From: Psychrosphaera aestuarii
GTDB taxonomy: Bacteria; Pseudomonadota; Gammaproteobacteria; Enterobacterales; Alteromonadaceae
Direction: 5' to 3'
Length of the DNA: 64,000 nucleotides
Assembly (NCBI RefSeq): GCF_017948405.1
Contig: NZ_CP072844.1
Span: 2,976,001-3,040,000 of the forward strand
In this document: piece after piece, positions 25,985 through 35,233 of the stretch
Layout: every line of letters begins with the position of its first letter
Position numbering within the stretch: the first letter of the stretch is position 1
The notes under the pieces: model-generated
The model's input: the letters and a program-made list of their open reading frames with translations, nothing else
Told to the model about the DNA's origin: nothing
Databases searched by the model: none
Program-made: the position numbers and the translations under genes

Positions 25985-27340
25985 ATGGAATGGTTAAATG
26001 AAGTAACGGCGGCTTTCTCCAACTTTGTATGGGGAATGCCAATGATTGTGTGGTTAGTAGGTGGTGGAATATTTTTCTCCATTTACTCGCGCTTAATTCC
26101 TTTTCGATACTTGTCTCACGGCATTAGCTTGTTAACTGGTAAACACGATCATGACTCAGAAAAAGGTCAATTGACTCACGCACAAGCTCTATCAGCCGCA
26201 TTAGCAGGTACCGTCGGCATGGGTAACATTAGTGGCGTTGCGCTTGCAATTACCGCTGGCGGGCCAGGCGCAGTATTTTGGATGTGGCTTACTGCCTTGC
26301 TAGGTGTTTCCACCAAGTTTTTTACTTGTTCGTTAGGCGTAATGTTCCGCAGTACAGATAAAAACGGCAATGTTCATGGTGGTCCTATGTACGTGATCAT
26401 GGAAGGATTAGGTAAGCGCTGGAAACCACTGGCCTTATTATTTGCCTTTGCTGGGTTATTTGGAACCATTCCATCATTTCAAGCGAACCAGCTTACCGCT
26501 GCCTTTAGAGAAGAATTAGTCCCTGATAGTTGGGTGACAAACCCAATGATGTTTAACGCAATTATTGCTGTTGTTATTACCGCACTTGTGGCCGCGGTTA
26601 TCTTAGGTGGTTTAAAACGAGTAGCCTATGTAACGAGCCGTTTAGTGCCAATTATGGCGATTAGCTACTTTCTTATGACATTAGCCGTACTATTTAATCA
26701 TCTCCCTGAAATACCAGCGATTTTCTCTAGTATTTTTGTCCAAGCCTTTAAAGCCGAAGCGATATCTGGCGGTTTGCTTGGGGTGATCATTATCGGTGTA
26801 TCTCGAGGTGTTTTCTCAAACGAAGCCGGTATTGGAACGGAAGTATTAGCGCATGGCGCAGTAAAAACTGATGAGCCGATTAGAGAAGGCCTAGTGGGAA
26901 TGTTAGGCCCAATGATAGACACATTGTTAATTTGTACTTGTACTGCCTTAGTTATTCTAGCGTCTGGCATGTGGCAAGACGTAGAAGGCGTTAAAGGCGT
27001 TGAATTAACGATGCAAGTGTTTGGTCAAGAGTTAGGGCTTACTGGGCAGATTTTGCTTGCGATTCAAATTTTGTTTTTAGCCGCATCTACTATGTTTACT
27101 TATTGGTACTACGGCGAAAAATGTTTTGCGTTTATGGTTGGCGAGCAAAAAGCACACCTATATAAATGGTTCTACTTACTTTCGATTGTGGCTGGCTGTA
27201 TTGTAACTCTGGATGTCGTGTTTAACTTCATGATTGGCATGTATGGCCTAATGGCTATTCCAACCATGTTGTCTGCATTTATTTTGGCACCAAAAGTCAA
27301 AGCGGCGGCAAAAGTGTATTTTGCTAAACTTGATGCGTAG
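25985..27340 (+). CDS. Sodium:alanine symporter family protein (AGCS)
   Basis: 451 residues, ten or more transmembrane helices. AGCS signatures: HAQALSAALAGTVGMGNISG (GTVGMGNI), GGPGAVFWMWLTALLG, GGPMYV, and SRGVFSNEAGIGTE. Family members import alanine or glycine with Na+ or H+. Operon partner of the MFS gene just upstream. Confidence 0.93.
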   Translation: MEWLNEVTAAFSNFVWGMPMIVWLVGGGIFFSIYSRLIPFRYLSHGISLLTGKHDHDSEKGQLTHAQALSAALAGTVGMGNISGVALAITAGGPGAVFWMWLTALLGVSTKFFTCSLGVMFRSTDKNGNVHGGPMYVIMEGLGKRWKPLALLFAFAGLFGTIPSFQANQLTAAFREELVPDSWVTNPMMFNAIIAVVITALVAAVILGGLKRVAYVTSRLVPIMAISYFLMTLAVLFNHLPEIPAIFSSIFVQAFKAEAISGGLLGVIIIGVSRGVFSNEAGIGTEVLAHGAVKTDEPIREGLVGMLGPMIDTLLICTCTALVILASGMWQDVEGVKGVELTMQVFGQELGLTGQILLAIQILFLAASTMFTYWYYGEKCFAFMVGEQKAHLYKWFYLLSIVAGCIVTLDVVFNFMIGMYGLMAIPTMLSAFILAPKVKAAAKVYFAKLDA

Positions 27341-27368
27341 TCAACACGCTTAAAATAAGTGAGTAAAA

Positions 27369-27674
27369 ATGAATAAGTCGTTAGTCGGAGTGATCATCGC
27401 TTTTGCTGTTGCAGTCGCGGTAGTTTATCTCTGGGAAGTGAAAGTTAACGACTTTTCGACTAAAAACTACGAACCTAAATACACGCAATGTGAAAACGTA
27501 TACGTAAGAAAAAGCCCGCATCCTTGTAACGCGGGCGATCTTATTTATATTGATGCGGACGTAGCCGATAAATATTGCACTGACAATATCATTGCGCGCT
27601 TTGAAGATAGCGTATATTGCCAATATAATGGCTTCAGAGAGGATTTAGCCGAGATTACAACCCTGGACTATTAA
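27369..27674 (+). CDS. Small membrane-anchored protein of unknown function
   Basis: 101 residues: one N-terminal transmembrane helix (LVGVIIAFAVAVAVVYLW) and an extracytoplasmic domain with four cysteines (CENVY, CNAGD, CTDN, CQYNG) that could form two disulfides. No family recognised. It starts 28 bases after the AGCS gene, and a terminator arm overlaps its 3' end. Confidence 0.65.
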   Translation: MNKSLVGVIIAFAVAVAVVYLWEVKVNDFSTKNYEPKYTQCENVYVRKSPHPCNAGDLIYIDADVADKYCTDNIIARFEDSVYCQYNGFREDLAEITTLDY

Positions 27675-27692
27675 CCTTTGTAATCTCCTTTT
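27651..27692 (+). terminator. Intrinsic terminator overlapping the end of the 101-residue gene
   Basis: GAGATTACAA (27651-27660) pairs with TTGTAATCTC (27678-27687) and is followed by CTTTTTC. The left arm lies inside the coding sequence. It ends the MFS-AGCS-small-protein operon before the convergent aldehyde dehydrogenase gene. Confidence 0.75.
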
Positions 27693-27716
27693 TCTGGCCA
27701 CTTCAACCGTTATAAA

Positions 27717-29096
27717 TTAAAGCTTTGCAATCAACTTAAACAACTTTTGTTTTAATTTAGTATATGGTGCATAACGTATCGGTGCATCCGCCCAAAAACT
27801 TCTGTGCATAATCGGCTTTAAGTGACTAAAGGTGTCGAAACCCCATTGACCGTGGTAGCTGCCCATACCTGAGTGTCCTACCCCACCAAATGGTAAATTG
27901 TGATTAACCATAAATATTACGGCATCGTTGATACACAAAGTACCAGAACTCGTTCGTTGGGTGACCAGCTTGATATTTTTATCATCGTTACTAAACATAT
28001 ACAGTGCGAGAGGTTTTTCTCGCTCATTAATAAAATCAATTGCTTCAGTAACAGAGTCCACTTCAATAATTGGCAGTACTGGTCCAAAAATTTCTTCTGT
28101 CATAACGCCACTTGATAAAGATGGATTAAGCAACAAAGTCGGCTCTATATACTTTTCATGTTCGTTAACGGTTCCACCTGCTATTACCGAGTCTTTTTGT
28201 GACGATATGTAATCAGAAATTCGGACAAAATGACGAGCGTTTATTATTCGGCCGTAGTCATCCGATTGTTGTGCATCTTTTCCATATTGTTTTTCTAATG
28301 CGTTTTTTAAGGCTTCAATAAACGGTACGGTTTGTGATCGATTAACCAACACATAATCGGGAGCGATACAGGTTTGACCCGCATTTAAAAACTTGCCCCA
28401 AACTAGTCTATCTGCGGTCACTTTGAGATTGGTATTTTTGTCTATTATGCAAGGGCTTTTACCACCTAGCTCTAATGTAACTGGCGTTAAGTGTTCACTC
28501 GCAGCTCGCATGACAATCTTTCCAACATTTTCGCTGCCGGTATACATTATGTAGTCAAAACGTTGCTTTAATAGCGCAGTTGTTTCTTCAACACCACCTT
28601 CATAAACGACCACGGCATCTTGATCCATATATTTGGGTATGAGAGAGGCTAATAAAGCTGAAACCGATTCTGCTAATTCAGATGGCTTTAATACCACACA
28701 ATTTCCTGCTGCAATGGCGGCAACCATAGGACTTAATACCAGCTGTAATGGGTAATTCCATGCGCCCATAATAAGTACAGTACCGTATGGTTCAGGACGA
28801 ATTGAACTACGGCCAGGCTGCGCGAGTATTGGCGTCCCGACGTGTCTAGGTTTACTCCATTTGGCAATATGTTTAACAGTTTGTTTTATGTCTTTTAAAA
28901 CGTATTGGTATTCGGACACATAAGACTCAAATTTACACTTATTTAAGTCCGCTTTAAGCGCATCATAAATCGCATTTTCGTTCTCAAGTAACAAGCGCTT
29001 TAATGCTAACAGTTGAGACTTTCGCCACGACAAGGGTTTTGTTTTACCTTCGTTAAAGCTTGTTTTTAGCGTCTTTAAAAATTCCATGGTTTCCAC
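27717..29096 (-). CDS. Aldehyde dehydrogenase (ALDH3-like)
   Basis: 459 residues, NAD(P)-dependent. Active-site signatures: VTLELGGKSPCII (catalytic Glu region) and GQTCIAPDYVLV (catalytic Cys). Overall length, the short N-terminus and the NLPFGGVGHSGMGSYHG ending are those of class 3/fatty aldehyde or coniferyl aldehyde dehydrogenases. The C-terminal tail (KLKQKLFKLIAKL) is amphipathic. It lies 4 bases downstream of mutM and is probably co-transcribed. Confidence 0.9.
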   Translation of the reverse strand: METMEFLKTLKTSFNEGKTKPLSWRKSQLLALKRLLLENENAIYDALKADLNKCKFESYVSEYQYVLKDIKQTVKHIAKWSKPRHVGTPILAQPGRSSIRPEPYGTVLIMGAWNYPLQLVLSPMVAAIAAGNCVVLKPSELAESVSALLASLIPKYMDQDAVVVYEGGVEETTALLKQRFDYIMYTGSENVGKIVMRAASEHLTPVTLELGGKSPCIIDKNTNLKVTADRLVWGKFLNAGQTCIAPDYVLVNRSQTVPFIEALKNALEKQYGKDAQQSDDYGRIINARHFVRISDYISSQKDSVIAGGTVNEHEKYIEPTLLLNPSLSSGVMTEEIFGPVLPIIEVDSVTEAIDFINEREKPLALYMFSNDDKNIKLVTQRTSSGTLCINDAVIFMVNHNLPFGGVGHSGMGSYHGQWGFDTFSHLKPIMHRSFWADAPIRYAPYTKLKQKLFKLIAKL

Positions 29097-29100
29097 TTTT

Positions 29101-29910
29101 TTATCGTTGGCAATGGCGGCAAAATACCGTACTTCGCTGCCCTATTTTTACTTCATTTAACTGTTTTCCGCACTTAATACAATCTTGTCCACCGCGGCCG
29201 TAAACCAGCAACTCTTGTGCAAAGTAGCCTGGTTTGCCGTCAGTTTGAATAAAGTCTTTTAGTGTTGTGCCGCCCTGCTGAATAGCATTTTTTAGTGTTT
29301 CTTTAATATGTCCGGTTAGTACTTGATAACTCTTTTTTGATACTTTTCCTGCGGCTTTGGTTGGGTTTATACCGGCTTTAAATAAACTTTCATTCGCATA
29401 AATATTACCTACGCCCACCACAACATGATTGTCCATAATAAAGTTTTTTACTGCGACTTGTTTATTTCGTGACTTTTTAAAAAGTAATTCATCATCAAAC
29501 GCATCTGTTAGTGGTTCAGGCCCTAATTTCGATAGTAACTCATGTTGTTCATTCACTTCTTGCCATAAACAAGCACCAAAACGACGAGCATCGTTTAACC
29601 TTAATACTTTACCATTTTCAAATTCAATATCGATATGATCATGTTTTAACAGAGCAACCGATTTATCAACGACACGTAAATTACCCGACATACCTAGATG
29701 TAAGATAATCGAGCCCACTTTGGTGTGTAATAAAAGATATTTAGCGCGTCGCTCAATTAAATCTACTGTTTGCCCTTCTGCAAACATTACCTCTTTTGGC
29801 ACGGGCCAACGTAGATTGGGATTGCGAACATGAATTTTAGTAACTTGCTTGCCTTCGATATGAGGTGTAATTCCTAGTCGGCTAACTTCTACTTCAGGTA
29901 ATTCAGGCAT
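29101..29910 (-). CDS. mutM: Formamidopyrimidine-DNA glycosylase
   Basis: 269 residues. Excises 8-oxoguanine and FapyG. N-terminal catalytic Pro and Glu ([13 protein letters not shown]), [12 protein letters not shown]2TH region with [15 protein letters not shown], and a C-terminal zinc finger CIKCGKQ...FCRHCQR. It overlaps the upstream gene by 8 bases. Next to rpmG-rpmB as in E. coli, although a hypothetical gene and a repeat array separate them. Confidence 0.96.
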   Translation of the reverse strand: MPELPEVEVSRLGITPHIEGKQVTKIHVRNPNLRWPVPKEVMFAEGQTVDLIERRAKYLLLHTKVGSIILHLGMSGNLRVVDKSVALLKHDHIDIEFENGKVLRLNDARRFGACLWQEVNEQHELLSKLGPEPLTDAFDDELLFKKSRNKQVAVKNFIMDNHVVVGVGNIYANESLFKAGINPTKAAGKVSKKSYQVLTGHIKETLKNAIQQGGTTLKDFIQTDGKPGYFAQELLVYGRGGQDCIKCGKQLNEVKIGQRSTVFCRHCQR

Positions 29911-30400
29911 CGACTATTTCTCTTGGTATAAATTGATAAAGTTGTGAGTATTTCAAGGCAAACCAAACATCTTTGGTTTTATCATGGATGTATACGGACT
30001 GTTCTTGATGATCGATGACAAATTCATAAATTTGTCCTTCACTTTTTCCAGATAACCATACCACGACAGGAATTGAGATAGCACTATCTAAAACCATAGG
30101 AGACCGTTCTATTTGCTCTAACGGTTGTTTTGACCAGGTTTCAATAAATTCTTTTGGTTGCGTTATATTCGCAGTGGGTATTTTACTCAACACGCGCCAC
30201 GTTGCACCTAACCTTTGAATTTCAATTCCGCTAAAGTCGATAGCTTGGATTAACTGGCTTGACTCCACTAAAGGCTGAATTGATGTCTTTACAGAATTAG
30301 AAGCAAACATATTACTTGTGTAGTTAAATAATAAAATCATAAACATACAAGAGAATATGAGAACGTTGTTCCATCCTTTTTTTGACAATCTTATAGCCAT
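29903..30400 (-). CDS. Membrane-anchored protein of unknown function upstream of mutM
   Basis: 165 residues with one N-terminal hydrophobic segment ([17 protein letters not shown]), which is either an uncleaved anchor or a signal peptide, and an extracytoplasmic domain of about 125 residues ([32 protein letters not shown]). The start is the ATG at 30400, as a clear GGGAGG lies 10 bases upstream; a longer TTG start would sit on that sequence. It overlaps mutM by 8 bases, so translation is likely coupled. No family recognised. Confidence 0.7.
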   Translation of the reverse strand: MAIRLSKKGWNNVLIFSCMFMILLFNYTSNMFASNSVKTSIQPLVESSQLIQAIDFSGIEIQRLGATWRVLSKIPTANITQPKEFIETWSKQPLEQIERSPMVLDSAISIPVVVWLSGKSEGQIYEFVIDHQEQSVYIHDKTKDVWFALKYSQLYQFIPREIVDA

Positions 30401-30461
30401 ATAACTTGTGCCTCCCAACCATTTTCACTATACGTTATAACTATCAACTACTATGGCAAAA

Positions 30462-30502
30462 GTAGATTGTAGGATCTACATAGAAATATGTAGGACTATC
30501 TA
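30462..30502. promoter_or_regulatory. Clustered inverted and direct repeats upstream of the 165-residue gene
   Basis: GTAGAT/ATCTAC (30462-30467, 30474-30479) and TACATA-GAAA-TATGTA (30477-30492) are inverted repeats; TGTAGGATCTA and TGTAGGACTATCTA recur 20 bases apart. Located 60-100 bases upstream of the start at 30400, they could be operator sites. No promoter could be assigned with confidence. Confidence 0.35.
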
Positions 30503-30660
30503 TCGATTCAATTGATTGATAACGCAAAACGTATCCACTTACAGTATCGTTTAATTCAATAATGCGTTCAATAAAAATAGTCAGCGTGCCGCCCATTCAT
30601 TTTTCCCATTAAAGTTAGGAAAAGTGCATATTAAGTAATGAGTTATGACTTTGAACATGG

Positions 30661-30750
30661 CGAACGCTAAGTGCGGCTGACAAACGCTAAGTGCGGGTGA
30701 TAAATGCTAAATAACAAAGATAAATGGTAAGCACCAAAAGTAAATGGCAT
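30661..30750. repeat. Decaying 20-bp tandem repeat array
   Basis: Successive 20-base units begin at 30661, 30681, 30701, 30721 and 30741 (partial). Units 1 and 2 differ at about three positions (CGAACGCTAAGTGCGGCTGA; CAAACGCTAAGTGCGGGTGA); units 3-5 share AAATG.TAA-type starts and diverge after it. No spacers, so not CRISPR. The rest of the 30401-30818 gap holds the dyads at 30462 and the rpmG terminator; no gene was seen. Confidence 0.7.
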
Positions 30751-30780
30751 AAAAAAACCCAGCGCCTGGCTGGGTTTTTA
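30751..30780 (-). terminator. Intrinsic terminator of rpmB-rpmG
   Basis: AAACCCAGC (30755-30763) pairs with GCTGGGTTT (30769-30777), with a five-base loop; on the minus strand it is followed by a seven-T run. It lies about 40 bases after the rpmG stop. Confidence 0.85.
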
Positions 30781-30818
30781 TAACTTTTGCAAAAGTTTCA
30801 ATAGAATCAGTTTGAAGC

Positions 30819-30974
30819 TTACTTAATTTTAGCTTCTTTGAAGATCACGTGCTTACGGATCTTTGGATCAAATTTTTTGATTTCCATCTTTTCAGGCATT
30901 AACTTCTTATTTTTATCAGTTGTATAAAAATAACCAGTTCCAGCCGTTGAAACTAAACGAATTTTATCACGCAT
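30819..30974 (-). CDS. rpmG: 50S ribosomal protein L33
   Basis: 51 residues: starts [17 protein letters not shown], then TTDKNKK, and ends [11 protein letters not shown]. Matches bacterial L33 (50-55 residues) over its length and lacks a CxxC zinc ribbon, the zinc-independent form. Eleven bases separate it from the rpmB stop upstream, so both share one transcript that ends at the terminator at 30751. Confidence 0.96.
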   Translation of the reverse strand: MRDKIRLVSTAGTGYFYTTDKNKKLMPEKMEIKKFDPKIRKHVIFKEAKIK

Positions 30975-30985
30975 GATTTAGTTCC

Positions 30986-31222
30986 TTAAACCTTTTGACC
31001 AGCTGCACGCATATCTGCAAGCACTGAATCAATACCATTTTTATCGATGATACGCATACCTTTAGTAGATAAACGTAATTTAACGAAACGCTTCTCGCTT
31101 TCAACCCAAAAACGGTGAGTTTGTAGGTTAGGCAAGAAACGACGTCGTGTAGCATTGCGAGCGTGTGAACGGTTGTTACCAACTGTTGGACGCTTGCCAG
31201 TTACTTGGCACACTTTTGACAT
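30986..31222 (-). CDS. rpmB: 50S ribosomal protein L28
   Basis: 78 residues, full length: [21 protein letters not shown], then [16 protein letters not shown] and a basic C-terminus. First gene of the rpmB-rpmG operon, driven by the promoter at 31310. Same order as E. coli. Confidence 0.97.
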   Translation of the reverse strand: MSKVCQVTGKRPTVGNNRSHARNATRRRFLPNLQTHRFWVESEKRFVKLRLSTKGMRIIDKNGIDSVLADMRAAGQKV

Positions 31223-31309
31223 GTCAATTTACTCCAAAACTTAAATTCTGACGCCAATCTAATTAACCCTTACGGCTAATTATTTGCCCGGGCATTTGAA
31301 AGGGCGCAA

Positions 31310-31338
31310 TTTATACAGAATTTGAGCATAAAGATCAA
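31310..31338 (-). promoter_or_regulatory. Sigma70-type promoter of rpmB-rpmG
   Basis: On the minus strand TTGATC (31333-31338), a 17-base spacer, then TATAAA (31310-31315), followed by a GC-rich TTGCGCCC stretch as in stringently controlled ribosomal promoters. It lies about 90 bases upstream of rpmB. The 5' leader includes the palindrome TGCCCGGGCA. Confidence 0.65.
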
Positions 31339-31548
31339 GATAATTCGTGTGAATGCCACGAAAAACCCTTAGTTGAACTTTTTACAATCAAATACTGATA
31401 GATTAAACGTCAATATGACTATAATTTAGTGGCGCGTATTCTACGTTCTTTTGAGGCCGAGTACAAAGAAAAGATCGTAATTATTCACTTCCCTTTTTAA
31501 ATCAAGGGCGCACTATTTATTATCATTACTGGCAAAAAATATAATTGC
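31339..31548. other. Intergenic region without a recognised gene
   Basis: The remainder of the 326-base gap between rpmB and the GT25 gene. It contains a TATAAT on the plus strand near 31420 with no good -35 partner, and no convincing ORF, terminator or RNA structure that I can see. Confidence 0.5.
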
Positions 31549-32310
31549 CTAGTGGCTCCGTAATTGCTGTTGCAATTTTTTCACTTGCTCTTTTACCGCT
31601 TTACTATTCAACCAATGTTGACTAATTTGTTGAAACAGTCGTTTTACTGGTTTTTTGTCTTTTTTATGCGACTTTGTTTCAATAGTACTTTCATATCTCA
31701 TATCTTGAGAAACCGGATATGGCATTAACGATAACACCTCTACACCGCGTTCCCAAAAGTGCTGTATGTCAGTGTCGCATGGACGGCCAAAAGGCGTCGT
31801 CGATGCTAATAACTGTCTTGCGGCCTCTTTTGTAATTGCTGTAGCTGCGCCGCCACTCATTGGTTTTTTATGCACCACAATGTCAAAATGATCATTGATC
31901 TTATGCTTAAACTCCACCGGTCGCTCTCTATTTGCATAAGCTGCTAATTTTATAACATCCCAATCAAATTCTAGGCCTTTTATAGTTTCAACGGCTTTGT
32001 TTAAGTCACCCGGTAAGATAAAGTCATCTTCTAGCACGACGCCAAATGCTTCATCCCCGTCTGCTATTTTTTGCCAGGCTTTTCTATGACTCATGTAACA
32101 GCCAATTTGTGCAGGCGACAAGGGGTAATAATACTGTTTTTCATTTAATTTATGACTGTAGTTTTTATCACGTTCTTCTTCGCTTAAAGCTACACCTAAT
32201 ACCGCTGGAATACGTTCAAAAGTAATTCCTTGCTCCATTAGTCGTTCTGTACTTTGCTTTAAACGCAGATCGCTGCCGTCTAAATTAATTAAATAAAAAG
32301 TCGTGGTCAT
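31549..32310 (-). CDS. Glycosyltransferase family 25 protein (LPS/surface polysaccharide)
   Basis: 253 residues. Starts TTFYLINLDGSDLRL, the usual GT25 opening; then IGCYMSHRKAWQKI and GVVLEDDFILPGD (the E-D-D donor/metal site), and IKLAAY. GT25 enzymes add galactose or similar sugars to LPS core or O-antigen. The C-terminal 40 residues are very basic (SHKKDKKPVKR), consistent with membrane association. A second GT25 gene and a GT4 gene follow divergently, an insertion between rpmB and radC. Confidence 0.88.
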   Translation of the reverse strand: MTTTFYLINLDGSDLRLKQSTERLMEQGITFERIPAVLGVALSEEERDKNYSHKLNEKQYYYPLSPAQIGCYMSHRKAWQKIADGDEAFGVVLEDDFILPGDLNKAVETIKGLEFDWDVIKLAAYANRERPVEFKHKINDHFDIVVHKKPMSGGAATAITKEAARQLLASTTPFGRPCDTDIQHFWERGVEVLSLMPYPVSQDMRYESTIETKSHKKDKKPVKRLFQQISQHWLNSKAVKEQVKKLQQQLRSH

Positions 32311-32472
32311 AAGTTGAGCCTTGTATAAATTCTAGGGCGATTATACGTACTAAACAGAATGAACTCTAGCACGTAAAACAGCCTACGTTAGACTTAGTGA
32401 GGATAAAAGCCTATTATTCCGCTACTAACTCGACATACCTATAACACTTTAATTTTTTATAAGAAAGGATGC

Positions 32473-33567
32473 ATGGATTCCAAAAACATAGCGATATTTA
32501 TTGATAGTTTAGGTGGCGGTGGTGCAGAACGCATAATGCTCGATTTAGCCGAACAAATGGTCGGTCTAACGCACAATGTACATTTTTTTATTCTTGAGAC
32601 GGTTCTTGATTATACTATTCCGGCCGGAGTGGTCGTTCATCATTTTGATACGAAACAAAAACGCGCTAAATTAACTAATGCTTTTAATATCGGTAAATCC
32701 GCAAAACAACTTGCTCGGCAAGTTGCTATGGTTGAGAGTGAGATAGGACTGTTTGATCTTCACTTGGTTAATTTAGACTCAAGCAATCTTTTATTAAGTC
32801 GTTGTAACTTTAAAAACACGTATCACGTAGTACATAACTCGCTTCATCAAGAAATTCAGCGCGCTGGTCGAATTAACCCAATTAGATATTGGCGTACACT
32901 TCGCGAAAAAAGAGCACTTGATAATAAGCATTTAATTTGTGTTTCCGAAGGTGTCGCCAATGAAATACGTCACAGTAAATGGATATCACCCAAAAGCATT
33001 CAAACAATCTACAACCCCTGCGATATTGAAAAAATTAAAACCTTATCCCAAGAGTCTAATGATGAAATTCCTAACGAGCCTTACCTTTTACACATTGGCA
33101 GAGTCGTAAAACAAAAACGCCATGACATTTTGTTTCAAGCCCTAAAGGACATACCTGATATTAAGCTGGTTGTACTGTGTAAAAATACTAAAAAAGTGAT
33201 GAAACTTGCTAATAAAATGGGCGTTGCCGATAGAGTTATTGCGCCATCATTTCAGAAAAACCCATATAATTGGATGAAAAATGCCAAGTTAATGTTATTC
33301 AGCTCTGAATTTGAAGGGCTAGGCATGGTTTTAATTGAATCGCTAATTTGTGGCACTCCGGTAGTGAGCACAGACTGTGACTTTGGTCCGCGAGAAATTT
33401 TAACGGGCCCTTTAGATAATAATTTAGCCGAAGTTAACAATCCAAGTGATTTAGCGACAAAAGCTCGTCAAGCGCTGTCGCAAGACTATGAATTAAATAA
33501 TTTAGAAATAATTAATAAAGTTGGGATAAACAAAATTACGCAACAATACTTAAAATTAATAGAATAA
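32473..33567 (+). CDS. Glycosyltransferase family 4 (GT-B)
   Basis: 364 residues. GT-B fold with the N-terminal GGGGAERIMLDLAEQM loop, a C-terminal domain that opens PYLLHIGRVVKQKRHD, and the EX7E-type FEGLGMVLIESLICGTPVV motif. Probably acts on surface polysaccharide at the cytosolic side of the inner membrane. It is followed by a second GT25 gene 74 bases later. Acceptor and donor cannot be inferred. Confidence 0.88.
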   Translation: MDSKNIAIFIDSLGGGGAERIMLDLAEQMVGLTHNVHFFILETVLDYTIPAGVVVHHFDTKQKRAKLTNAFNIGKSAKQLARQVAMVESEIGLFDLHLVNLDSSNLLLSRCNFKNTYHVVHNSLHQEIQRAGRINPIRYWRTLREKRALDNKHLICVSEGVANEIRHSKWISPKSIQTIYNPCDIEKIKTLSQESNDEIPNEPYLLHIGRVVKQKRHDILFQALKDIPDIKLVVLCKNTKKVMKLANKMGVADRVIAPSFQKNPYNWMKNAKLMLFSSEFEGLGMVLIESLICGTPVVSTDCDFGPREILTGPLDNNLAEVNNPSDLATKARQALSQDYELNNLEIINKVGINKITQQYLKLIE

Positions 33568-33641
33568 TTTTTTTGCTTGTATTCTTAGTGCTAATATACC
33601 TTTGGATAAGATCAGTTTGAGTCGTTTAAGCCGGAGTTAAA

Positions 33642-34406
33642 ATGAATAATCGTGGTATTCCAATTTTTTTAATCAACATGGAACAGAGTAGTGAACGTTT
33701 GAAAGACGTTAAAGAACAACTCGATGCCCTTGATCTTTCTTTTCAACGCATTGATGCCACCGTTGGCTCTCAATTATCGACAACAGAAATAGCCTCGGTT
33801 TACGATGCCCAAACGAATAAGAAATTACATCACAGAAACCTTACTGTGGGTGAAATCGGTTGTTATGTTAGCCATAGAAAAGCCTGGCAAGCATTAATAG
33901 ACAGTAATGCTAAGTTTGGCTTAATTTTAGAAGACGATATATCCATAAATAATAATCTACCTAACTGTTTACAATTAATAAGTCGGTCATCTGGATGGGA
34001 CATTTTGAAAATATCAGACACTGAAAATGTAACGCCAGCTCAAACAAAAAAAGTAAATGATGAATTTAATGTTGTCAGTTATAAAAAAGTTCCTAACCGC
34101 ACCATGGCCTATTTATTAACAGCCGAGGCCGCATCAAAGTTATTATCTTTAAAGCGTTTTTACCGTCCAGTTGATGTTGACGTACAGTGTTACGACGATT
34201 TTAATTTAACTGTTTGTGGTCTACGCCCCAATGCCGTCGAAATGAGCCTAGAATTTGGACTACCTGAAAAAAGTGACATAGCTCAAACAAACAAAGGTCG
34301 TCATAGTAGCCGCTCGACATTTCTGCGAAACTTAAAGTATCGCTGGGCTATGCATCGACGTCGCCAACATATTTCTTATGACGTAAATGACTTTAACTTC
34401 AAATGA
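33642..34406 (+). CDS. Glycosyltransferase family 25 protein (second copy)
   Basis: 254 residues. GT25 signatures: IPIFLINMEQSSERL, VGEIGCYVSHRKAWQAL, FGLILEDDISI, and ILKISDT. Related to the GT25 product encoded at 31549 but clearly diverged, so an old duplication or independent acquisition. The C-terminus is Arg/His-rich (YRWAMHRRRQHI). It converges with radC. Confidence 0.87.
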   Translation: MNNRGIPIFLINMEQSSERLKDVKEQLDALDLSFQRIDATVGSQLSTTEIASVYDAQTNKKLHHRNLTVGEIGCYVSHRKAWQALIDSNAKFGLILEDDISINNNLPNCLQLISRSSGWDILKISDTENVTPAQTKKVNDEFNVVSYKKVPNRTMAYLLTAEAASKLLSLKRFYRPVDVDVQCYDDFNLTVCGLRPNAVEMSLEFGLPEKSDIAQTNKGRHSSRSTFLRNLKYRWAMHRRRQHISYDVNDFNFK

Positions 34407-34431
34407 ACGCTTGAGTAGTAATGGGAGTGCT

Positions 34432-35106
34432 TTATATTAAGCCTCGCTCCGCAAAGCTCACGACCTCTTCATTACCAATAACAAAATGGTCTAAAGTTCT
34501 GACATCTATTAATAAGAGTGCGTCTTTTAGGCGTTCCGTCAGTCTAATATCAGACTGGCTCGGCTCACTAATACCTGATGGGTGATTATGAGCAAAAATA
34601 ACAGCGGCGGTATTTTGTTTGATCACTGAGTCAACAACGACCCTTGGATAAACGGCCGCTGAGTCTATGGTTCCCTTAAATAGTACTTCACTTTTGATAA
34701 CCCTATGCTGATTGTCTAAATGCACGATGACAAATTGCTCATAAGGCTCGTCTCGCAATAATCGATGCAAATAAATACGTACCGCCTGCGGTGAGTCTAG
34801 CAAGGTATCGCGTTTCATAACTTCACTAAAATATCGATTAGACAACTCCAAAACGGCCTGCAGTTGCACATATTTCGCATGCCCCATGCCTTTTATTGCA
34901 GTAAATTCGTCGACACTGGCACTTAACAACCCATTGAGCGATCCAAACTTATTGAGCGTATAATTTGCCAAACTAACGGCATCCATTCCTGAGATGCCCG
35001 TTCTAAAAAATATTGCCAATAACTCAGCGTCTGATAATGAAGTCGCTCCAGACTTGAGTAATTTTTCTCGCGGACGGTCAGATAGTCGCCACTGTTGAAT
35101 AGACAT
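34432..35106 (-). CDS. radC: RadC/JAB-domain protein
   Basis: 224 residues. N-terminal UPF0758-type helix-hairpin-helix region (PREKLLKSGATSLSDAELLAIFFRTG, FTAIKGMGHAK) and a C-terminal MPN/JAB metal site (EVLFKGT, FAHNHPSG...S..D). Despite the name, a DNA-repair role is not established for the family. It is divergent from coaBC, as in E. coli. Confidence 0.94.
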   Translation of the reverse strand: MSIQQWRLSDRPREKLLKSGATSLSDAELLAIFFRTGISGMDAVSLANYTLNKFGSLNGLLSASVDEFTAIKGMGHAKYVQLQAVLELSNRYFSEVMKRDTLLDSPQAVRIYLHRLLRDEPYEQFVIVHLDNQHRVIKSEVLFKGTIDSAAVYPRVVVDSVIKQNTAAVIFAHNHPSGISEPSQSDIRLTERLKDALLLIDVRTLDHFVIGNEEVVSFAERGLI

Positions 35107-35233
35107 TTTGCCTCCTTGCTATTGAAGTGAGTTTTTTATGGTGAAATTGTTTTAAAACCGATAAAGTAAGCACCTAATTTGAATATAAAATATAGCCTGC
35201 TTTAGGTTAACAACCACTCAAAGCGACCGATAT

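Noticed and set aside
30661..30760. CRISPR-like array
   Set aside because: Units are contiguous 20-mers without spacers, degenerate, and no cas genes are nearby.
31415..31440. Plus-strand TATAAT as promoter for an unannotated transcript
   Set aside because: No matching -35 element and no downstream gene on that strand.
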